From the NCBI RefSeq assembly GCF_003254055.1, contig NZ_QKZT01000022.1, positions 1 through 64,000 of the forward strand: a stretch of 64,000 nucleotides of DNA, in the 5' to 3' direction. The notes below the pieces were generated by a model. The model made no database searches, was not told the DNA's origin, and saw nothing but the letters and a program-made list of their open reading frames with translations. Of the stretch, positions 44,021 to 50,450 are shown piece after piece (the first letter of the stretch is position 1; the number at the start of each line of letters is the position of its first letter). A program made the translations under genes and the position numbers. Origin of the DNA: Algoriphagus chordae (GTDB lineage: Bacteria; Bacteroidota; Bacteroidia; Cytophagales; Cyclobacteriaceae).

Positions 44021-44539
44021 AACCGCAGAGCACGCAAAGATTTCGCAGAGGGCGCAATTGATTTCTTTTATGTTATTTGATTATATTCTGGGTTTCGTAT
44101 TAGCAACTCTTTGAATTCCATATTTAAGTTGGGAAACATTAAAGTTAATAAGCAGACCCAGTTTGAATTTTCCGATTTTTACGTAGTTAAGCGTTTGGGC
44201 AAAATGAACATCGTTGAGTATTTCGACTGATTTTAATTCTAAAACTAATTTTCTTTCCACCAAAATATCAATGCTGTAGCCAATATCTAAGTTGATTTCA
44301 TCAATTACTAATGGCATTTTTTTCTCTACTTCTACAAAAATACCAGCTTTCTGGAGTTTATAGGCTAAAACTTGCTTATAAGCATTTTCTAAAAGCCCAG
44401 GCCCTAATTGACGATGGACATCTATCGCTATTCCAATAACTCTTGTGGCAAGTTTATTTTCAAGTATGAGATCTTCGTCAATCATAATTGTTTTTTTTCT
44501 CAGTGTTCTCTGCGCAAAACTCCGCGCACTCCGCGGTTT
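44021..44539. mobile_element. Putative GxxExxY/palindrome composite element
   Basis: A GxxExxY gene is bounded by two imperfect inverted repeats. The left end (44021-44058) begins AACCGCAGAGCACGCAAAGA, and the right end (44499-44539) is the inverse, ending CTCCGCGCACTCCGCGGTTT. Both are chains of CGCAGAG/CGCGGAG words. The element fills the argS-arginase gap completely: eight bases remain to the argS start and six to the arginase-family stop. A related solo remnant lies at 45674-45776. Mobility is inferred from this layout; no target duplication was verified. Confidence 0.5.
44081..44485 (-). CDS. GxxExxY family protein (predicted PD-(D/E)XK nuclease)
   Basis: 134 aa. The family motif is GPGLLENAY (about 28-36). 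The probable nuclease core is SIDILVERKLVLELKSVE (about 71-88), where the Asp before the hairpin and the ELK triad fit the PD-(D/E)XK pattern, and FAQTLNYVKIGKFKLGLLINF supplies the following helix and strand. Biological function is unproven. It is bracketed by inverted repeats (44021-44058 and 44499-44539), which parallels the GIY-YIG gene at 132-431. It shows no sign of decay. Confidence 0.92.
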   Translation of the reverse strand: MIDEDLILENKLATRVIGIAIDVHRQLGPGLLENAYKQVLAYKLQKAGIFVEVEKKMPLVIDEINLDIGYSIDILVERKLVLELKSVEILNDVHFAQTLNYVKIGKFKLGLLINFNVSQLKYGIQRVANTKPRI

Positions 44540-44545
44540 ATAAAT

Positions 44546-45496
44546 TTAAAAATTATCCACCAAAGACTTAATAGTCGCTTCCAAGACTTCAAAGGCGTTT
44601 TCAGCCATTAAGTTCTCTGAGTCGAGCGTAGGATTCACTTCCACGATTTCCCAGCAACACACACGCTTATCCTGGATGAGTTTTACATTTAACTCTATCG
44701 CTTCCTGCACGGTCAATCCATCAGGAACTGGGGTGCCAGTACCCACGGAAATGGAGCTGTCTAAGCTGTCTACATCAAATGAAATATAGATTTGCTCGCA
44801 GTCTTTTAGCGTTTCTAGTGCTTCAGAAGCGATTTGATCAATTCCTTTGGTGCGAACTTCTTCAGTGCTAAAGTTTTTGATGCCGTAATTTTTGATCAAA
44901 TGATCTTCCGGAGCTTCTGTGTCCCGCACAGTGATAAATACTATGTCACTTAGTAGGATTTTAGGGAAGTCGCCACCGATGGTTTTTATCTTTTTCCAGA
45001 TTGCCAACGTGTCCTCAGATGGCTCATTTACCTGACAATCTATATTGTCAAGTTGTGATACCATGGCCAAAGGCATTCCATGCATATTTCCCGAAGGAGT
45101 AGTGAAAGGCGTATGCAAATCAGCATGTGCATCTATCCAGATCACCCCTAATCGCTTGTCAGGATCTGCAGCTTTGATTCCCATAATGGTACCTGCTGCA
45201 GTGCTATGATCACCAGCTAGTACGATGGGGAATTTCTTTTCCATCCGCAGTGATTCGATGGTGGAATAGACATTTTTGAGAACCTGATATACTCCATCTA
45301 TGTATTTAGCATGCGGGAAATTATTGCCTTTCCAGAGAAAACTATTTGCATCGGGAACGTTGATCGGGTCAAACTTGGTGAAGAAGTCAGACTTCTTATC
45401 CAAGCTGGCGATTTTCAATGCATCAATTCCCATACTTGCTCCACGGGTTCCTGCCGCTAACTCAGAACGCACTTCTACTAGTTTTATATCACGCAT
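44546..45496 (-). CDS. Arginase/agmatinase/formiminoglutamase (ureohydrolase) family protein
   Basis: 316 aa from the ATG at 45496; the frame is open 15 codons upstream, but MRDIKLVEVRSELAAGTRGA is the natural start. The binuclear manganese ligands are visible in AGDHSTAAG, WIDAHADLHTP and SFDVDSLD. The N-terminal VRSELAAGTRGASMG matches arginase-like members. It likely hydrolyses arginine or a related guanidino compound to urea. An arginine decarboxylase gene lies 2 kb away, so the region touches arginine and polyamine metabolism, although substrate identity is not fixed by sequence. Confidence 0.92.
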   Translation of the reverse strand: MRDIKLVEVRSELAAGTRGASMGIDALKIASLDKKSDFFTKFDPINVPDANSFLWKGNNFPHAKYIDGVYQVLKNVYSTIESLRMEKKFPIVLAGDHSTAAGTIMGIKAADPDKRLGVIWIDAHADLHTPFTTPSGNMHGMPLAMVSQLDNIDCQVNEPSEDTLAIWKKIKTIGGDFPKILLSDIVFITVRDTEAPEDHLIKNYGIKNFSTEEVRTKGIDQIASEALETLKDCEQIYISFDVDSLDSSISVGTGTPVPDGLTVQEAIELNVKLIQDKRVCCWEIVEVNPTLDSENLMAENAFEVLEATIKSLVDNF

Positions 45497-45673
45497 TTTG
45501 GCTGAATTTAAAGTTATATTGGGTTGGGTAATGCGAGGCAAAAGTAGTTAAAAATGCCTTTATATGATCAATAATCAAACTTCAATTGCCATTGGCCAAA
45601 CTTCAATTTTCAAAAATGTAGAACTGCCAATTTGTTGGATTGTAGTTTTTCCCTCGAATTCTTGTGGAAAAGG

Positions 45674-45776
45674 TTCGCAGATTTCTGCGGATATGATAGT
45701 CTAATACGTTTCACATCTTCCTCATTTAAATCAGCGTAGATCTGCGGTATTTGTCTGCGCGTATCTGCGGGAAATC
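45674..45776. repeat. Solo CGCAGAT-type palindromic remnant
   Basis: TTCGCAGATTTCTGCGGAT at the left and TAGATCTGCGGTATTTG, then CTGCGCGTATCTGCGG, at the right face each other over about 50 AT-rich bases. The CGCAGAT words resemble those ending the GxxExxY element 1.1 kb away, but no gene lies between them. It fills the gap between the divergent arginase-family and aminotransferase genes. Confidence 0.65.
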
Positions 45777-45821
45777 AAGACAAATTATAAGATTCTACCT
45801 CAAAATCAATAGTTTTGAACT

Positions 45822-46970
45822 ATGCCTATTTCAACGAAACTCCCCAATGTAGGAACGACCATTTTCACAGTAATGTCCAAGCTCGCAGCTGATTGTGGTG
45901 CGATTAATCTCTCGCAGGGTTTTCCTGGTTTCGATTGTGATCCTGTTTTATTGGATTTGGTGAATAAGTACATGAAAGCGGGTTATAATCAATACGCGCC
46001 GATGAGCGGAGTGCCAGCATTGCGCGAGCGGATAGCTGAGAAGACGAAGTTGGTATATGGGATTGACTTGGATTCAGAAACTGAGGTAACTGTTGTATCT
46101 GGAGCTACAGAGGCTCTTTATGCTGCTGTGACAGCCGTTGTGAAGCAAGGAGATGAAGTGATTCTTTTCGATCCAGCCTATGATTCTTATGCTCCAGCAG
46201 TAGAATTGAATGGCGGAATTCCAGTTTATGTGCCGCTTGGGATGCCTGATTTTTCGGTGAATTGGGAAAGAGTAAAATCTGCTATTTCTGATAAAACACG
46301 ATTGATTATGGTTAATACACCGCACAACCCGAGCGGATATGTTTGGACGCAGGAGGATCTTGATACGCTGGCAGAAATGATTCAAGATCGGGATATTTTG
46401 GTGGTGAGTGATGAAGTGTATGAGCATATCACCTTTGACGGGAGAAAGCATCTTTCACTATTGACTCATCCGATCCTGAGAGAGCGAACTTTTGTTTGCG
46501 GTTCTTTCGGCAAGACTTTTCATGTTACAGGTTGGAAGATCGGCTTCTGTTTGGCACCGCCGAAACTCACAGAAGAATTCAGGAAGATTCACCAGTTTTT
46601 GACTTTCAGCACCGCTACTCCTTTGCAATATGCATTAGCTGATTACCTGTCTGAGCCTTCCCGCTATTTAGCACTTCCTGATTTTTACCAAAAAAAGAGA
46701 GATCTATTCTGTGTAGGGCTTAAAGAAACTCCTTTTGAATTCAGTCCAGCGCAGGGAAGTTTCTTTCAAATGGTATCGTACGCACATCTTTCTCAGGAAT
46801 CTGATTACGATCTTGCAGTGCGGCTTACCAAGGAAATAGGTGTGGCGAGTATTCCTATTTCAGTATTTTTCTCTGATAAGAAGGATCATAAGATTCTTCG
46901 ATTTTGCTTCGCAAAAGAGGATTCAGATCTTAATAAGGCACTGGATAAGCTAGGGGATCTAAAATTATAG
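45822..46970 (+). CDS. PLP-dependent class I aminotransferase (methionine/kynurenine type)
   Basis: A 382-aa fold-type I aminotransferase. The substrate-side start INLSQGFPGFDCDP (27-40), VNTPHNPSGYVW (about 166-177) and SDEVYEHITFDGR (about 197-209, conserved Asp and Tyr) precede the PLP lysine in GSFGKTFHVTGWKIGF (about 228-243). The SQGFPGFD and HVTGWKIG motifs place it in the YbdL/kynurenine aminotransferase group, which uses methionine, glutamine or aromatic amino acids. It is likely cytoplasmic. Divergent from the arginase-family gene. Confidence 0.94.
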   Translation: MPISTKLPNVGTTIFTVMSKLAADCGAINLSQGFPGFDCDPVLLDLVNKYMKAGYNQYAPMSGVPALRERIAEKTKLVYGIDLDSETEVTVVSGATEALYAAVTAVVKQGDEVILFDPAYDSYAPAVELNGGIPVYVPLGMPDFSVNWERVKSAISDKTRLIMVNTPHNPSGYVWTQEDLDTLAEMIQDRDILVVSDEVYEHITFDGRKHLSLLTHPILRERTFVCGSFGKTFHVTGWKIGFCLAPPKLTEEFRKIHQFLTFSTATPLQYALADYLSEPSRYLALPDFYQKKRDLFCVGLKETPFEFSPAQGSFFQMVSYAHLSQESDYDLAVRLTKEIGVASIPISVFFSDKKDHKILRFCFAKEDSDLNKALDKLGDLKL

Positions 46971-47104
46971 AATTGTAAATCAGTTATTTAGGTCTTGGTT
47001 TTTACTTTTACTGCCTATAACCCTATAAATATTATAGGGAATATAGGTTTTTGAAAAAATCTCTTATACCTTTGGATCATTATCATAATCTAAAACTCAC
47101 AAAA

Positions 47105-47527
47105 ATGAGCGCAGTACCACAAACCAAACTTACATCTCAAGATCAGTTGACTGGTTTAGCCAATGGCTTCACCAAAGTTTCCGTTAATCAGCAGGAAATC
47201 GTGAAGATATTCAATCAGAAATCTGGTTTGGTCATGCAGGGGATGTGCAAGTTTGAGGAGGGTTTTGAAGCACTTTACCCACTTTTCAGAGGTTTGAGTG
47301 AAGCAGGGAAACCGAAGTCTTTGAATTTGAGATTTGAGACATCTGATAAATCTGCCTTTTTTCACTACCCAGTATCTAGTCAAGATGAGGTATCTATTTT
47401 CTTTTCGCAACTGATCCTACTTTTGCAAAAGGAAGTGAAATTCAAAAAGGTATTGAAGGAGGTAATCACAAATCTAAATCAGTTTAAAGCTGAGCAATCC
47501 TTGCTTCAGTATGCGATGATGGATTAA
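47105..47527 (+). CDS. Hypothetical protein
   Basis: 140 aa starting MSAVPQTKLTSQDQLTG at the ATG; an open frame extends 18 codons upstream to a TTG but adds nothing convincing. The middle reads GMCKFEEGFEALYPLFRGLS, followed by RFETSDKSAFFHYPVSS, then helical LLLQKEVKFKKVLKEV. No signal peptide, membrane segment or known domain was seen. It is followed by a short terminator-like hairpin, indicating a stand-alone transcript. Confidence 0.75.
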   Translation: MSAVPQTKLTSQDQLTGLANGFTKVSVNQQEIVKIFNQKSGLVMQGMCKFEEGFEALYPLFRGLSEAGKPKSLNLRFETSDKSAFFHYPVSSQDEVSIFFSQLILLLQKEVKFKKVLKEVITNLNQFKAEQSLLQYAMMD

Positions 47528-47575
47528 GTAGAAACGAAGAAATTATTACATTTCACTAATATTGGGGCAGTCCAC

Positions 47576-47594
47576 AGGGATTTGTCCCTTTTTC
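47576..47594 (+). terminator. Short terminator-like hairpin
   Basis: AGGGA and TCCCT pair around TTTG and continue as TTTTTC, 49 bases after the hypothetical gene. The stem is only five bases, so termination may be weak. Confidence 0.5.
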
Positions 47595-47655
47595 ATTTGA
47601 ATTCATCTGAGAAAAAGCAATTTTTGTGGGGCTTTAACACCAATTATTCTTGCTA

Positions 47656-49041
47656 ATGAATACCTACAAAGATCTGATTGAGCAGACATTTGATTTTCCT
47701 ACCAAAGAATTTAAGGTAGAAAATAATGAATTGCACTTCAATGGAGTGAATATGATGGAGATCATAGAGACCTATGGTACTCCACTTAAGCTTTCCTACC
47801 TGCCGAAAATCTCTGAGAGTATCCAGAACGCAAAGACGTATTTTAAGAATGCGATGGAGCAGCATGACTACAAGGGCAATTACACCTATTGCTACTGTAC
47901 TAAGTCATCGCACTTCAGTTTTGTGCTCAACGAGGCTTTGAAAAATGACATCCACATTGAGACTTCCTCGACTTTTGATATTCCATTAGTGAGAAGTTTG
48001 TATGCTCAAGGCAAGATTACTAAGAACACTTATATAATCTGCAACGGCTTCAAGAGGGAATTGTACAAGCAGTACATCTCTGAATTGCTTAATGACGGTT
48101 TTGTGAATTGTGTTCCGATTTTGGATAATTTGACTGAGATCGATTATTATCTAGAGCATGTGAAAGTTCCTTTCCAAGTTGGGATTAGAATCGCTGCGGA
48201 TGAGGAGCCAAAGTTTGGTTTTTATACCTCAAGACTAGGTGTGAGATACAATGACATTATCAAGCTGTACGAAGATAAAATCAAGGATAATCCAAATGTA
48301 AGCCTGAAAATGCTTCATTTCTTTATCAATTCAGGTATTCGGGATACAGCTTATTATTGGTCTGAATTGACTCGATTTATACAGAAATATGTAGATCTGA
48401 AGAAGGTTGCACCTACATTGGATACCATGGATATCGGTGGTGGTTGGCCGATCAAGACCAATGTCTTTTTTGATTATGATTACCAATATATGGCGGAGCA
48501 AATCGTCAAAAACATCAAGTGGATGTGTGGCAAAAACAATACAGATGAGCCTAATATTTTCACGGAATTTGGAAGTTATACAGTAGGAGAGAGCGGAGCG
48601 GTATTGTATTCGGTTTTGGAAGAAAAGCTTCAGAATGATAAGGAGCTTTGGTATATCATTGATGGATCTTTTATTACACAACTTCCTGATAGCTGGGGAC
48701 TTAACCAGAAGTATATCATGCTTGCCGTGAACAATTGGGATGCGGAATATCATAACATCAACCTCGGAGGATTGACCTGTGATAGTATGGATTATTATAA
48801 TTCGGAAGCACACCAGTTCAATATCTACCTTCCTAAGCCTGAGAAGAAAGTTCAGTACTTGGGCTTCTTTCATACTGGAGCTTATCAGGAATCTCTTGGA
48901 GGATATGGAGGAATTCAGCATTGCCTGATCCCTGCGCCTAAACACGTGTTGATTGAAAAGGATGCAGATGGAAATATATCACATCGACTTTTCGCAGAAG
49001 ACCAGACCGAAGAGAGTATGTTAAAGACACTTGGATACTAA
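47656..49041 (+). CDS. Arginine decarboxylase-type PLP enzyme (fold type III)
   Basis: 461 aa from ATG 47656 (a TTG two codons earlier is less likely). The PLP Lys lies in NYTYCYCTKSSHFSFVLNEA (about 74-93) and HIETSSTFDIPLV follows. LDTMDIGGGWPI (about 257-268) is the Gly-rich phosphate loop and EFGSYTVG the conserved Glu. This short type, without the insert of SpeA, is the usual biosynthetic arginine decarboxylase of Bacteroidota, yielding agmatine for polyamines. It lies 2 kb from an arginase-family gene and 3.6 kb from argS. A strong terminator follows. Confidence 0.9.
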   Translation: MNTYKDLIEQTFDFPTKEFKVENNELHFNGVNMMEIIETYGTPLKLSYLPKISESIQNAKTYFKNAMEQHDYKGNYTYCYCTKSSHFSFVLNEALKNDIHIETSSTFDIPLVRSLYAQGKITKNTYIICNGFKRELYKQYISELLNDGFVNCVPILDNLTEIDYYLEHVKVPFQVGIRIAADEEPKFGFYTSRLGVRYNDIIKLYEDKIKDNPNVSLKMLHFFINSGIRDTAYYWSELTRFIQKYVDLKKVAPTLDTMDIGGGWPIKTNVFFDYDYQYMAEQIVKNIKWMCGKNNTDEPNIFTEFGSYTVGESGAVLYSVLEEKLQNDKELWYIIDGSFITQLPDSWGLNQKYIMLAVNNWDAEYHNINLGGLTCDSMDYYNSEAHQFNIYLPKPEKKVQYLGFFHTGAYQESLGGYGGIQHCLIPAPKHVLIEKDADGNISHRLFAEDQTEESMLKTLGY

Positions 49042-49046
49042 CATAG

Positions 49047-49075
49047 AAAACCGCTCCCGAATGAGAGCGGTTTTT
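49047..49075 (+). terminator. Rho-independent terminator after the arginine decarboxylase gene
   Basis: AAAACCGCTC and GAGCGGTTTTT pair around a CCGAATGA loop within 6 bases of the stop codon. Array B begins shortly after. Confidence 0.9.
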
Positions 49076-49096
49076 CTGTACCTATTTTTCAAGACC

Positions 49097-50352
49097 CGAG
49101 TTGTCCTGCTTCTCCAGAAGCTGGACTTTTCTTGGATTCATGCTGCTTCTGGAGAAGCAGCATAACTTCAGGTGTTATTTATTCCAACTGAATGCATGGT
49201 TTTTTCATATTTCACGAGTCGTTCCTCTGGAACGAAAAATACTTCTCGATAGATTCTTATCTACAGACCAGACGTTCCTAGGGAACGTTTTAGAATTCAA
49301 GCTAACAGCAGTCAGGATACTTCATTATCGTTGGTCCAAGTCATGAGAATTGATCCAGTTAGAAAGGGGAGGATGTTTTGATCTGTTTTCCAATATGAAT
49401 GGCATGAGGCAGCTCCAGAGGAGCGGTATTTTTGTAGCCCCAGGTTTTAACCTGGGGTTACAAAAATTATTATTTTATCCGGGTTTTGGCAGAAATGCAG
49501 TCAATCGAGCATTCCCGGTTCGCCAAAACGAGAGGATTTTGAAAGGAGCAAGAGACAATAATTTTTTCAGCAAAGCTCCGAGTTGTCTTGCTTCTCCATA
49601 AGCTGGACTTTTTTGATTCATGTTGCTTCTGGAGAAGCAGCATAACTTCAGATGTTATTTGTTCCAACTGACTGCATGGTTTTTTCATATTTCACGAGTC
49701 GTTCCTCTGGAACGAAAATACTTCTCGATAGACTCTTATCTACAGACCAGACGTTCCTAGGGAACGTTTTGTAACTTAGCCTAACAGCAGTTAGGAGATT
49801 GCATTATTGTTGGTCCAAGTCATAAGGGTTGAGCCAGTTAGAAGGGGGGGGTGATCTGTTTTCCTATATGAATTGTAAGAGGCAGCTCCATAGGAGCGAT
49901 ATTTTTGTAGCCCAGGTTTTAACCTGGGGTAGAAATTTTTGTCGTGTCTGGGTTTTGGCAGAAATGCAGTCAATCGCGCATTGCCGGTTCGCCAAAACGA
50001 GAGGATTTTGAGAGGAGTGTTTTGTGTATGTTTTGATCTGTTTTCCTAACTGAATGGCATGAGACATCATTTTATTTTCAAAGCTCCGAGTTGTCCTGCT
50101 TCTCCATAAGCTGGACTTTTTGGATTAATGCTGCTTCTGGAGAAGCAGCATAACTTCAGATGTTATTTGTTCCAACTGAATGCATGGTTTTTTCATATTT
50201 CACGAGTCGTTCCTCTGGAACGAAAATACTTCTCGATAGACTCTTATCTACAGACCAGACGTTCCTAGGGAACGTTTTGTAACTTAGCCTAACAGCAGTT
50301 AGGAGATTGCATTATTGTTGGTCCAAGTCATAAGGGTTGAGCCAGCTAGAGT
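49097..50352. repeat. Tandem multi-palindrome repeat (array B)
   Basis: Two and a half direct copies begin at CGAGTTGTC (49097, 49579, 50097), 482 and 518 bp apart. In the first, palindromes occur in order: GCTGCTTCTGGAGAAGCAGC (about 49140), CGTTCCTCTGGAACG (49220), ACGTTCCTAGGGAACGT (49272), GCTCCAGAGGAGC (49412), CCCCAGGTTTTAACCTGGGG (49438) and GTTTTGGCAGAA...CGCCAAAAC. The third copy stops after the GGTCCAAGTCAT segment. No protein or RNA gene is recognised between 49076 and 50450; open frames here follow the repeat. Confidence 0.9.
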
Positions 50353-50450
50353 TTTTTGTTGGTATATCTTACTTCGCCTAAAACAAAAATGTATCAATGT
50401 GATTTTTCACCAAAACTTCTATCTTAGTGAACTGACCCAATTTCTACCTA

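Noticed and set aside
49101..50070. Short open frames on both strands within array B
   Set aside because: They follow the tandem repeat and its palindromes and have no independent coding signal.
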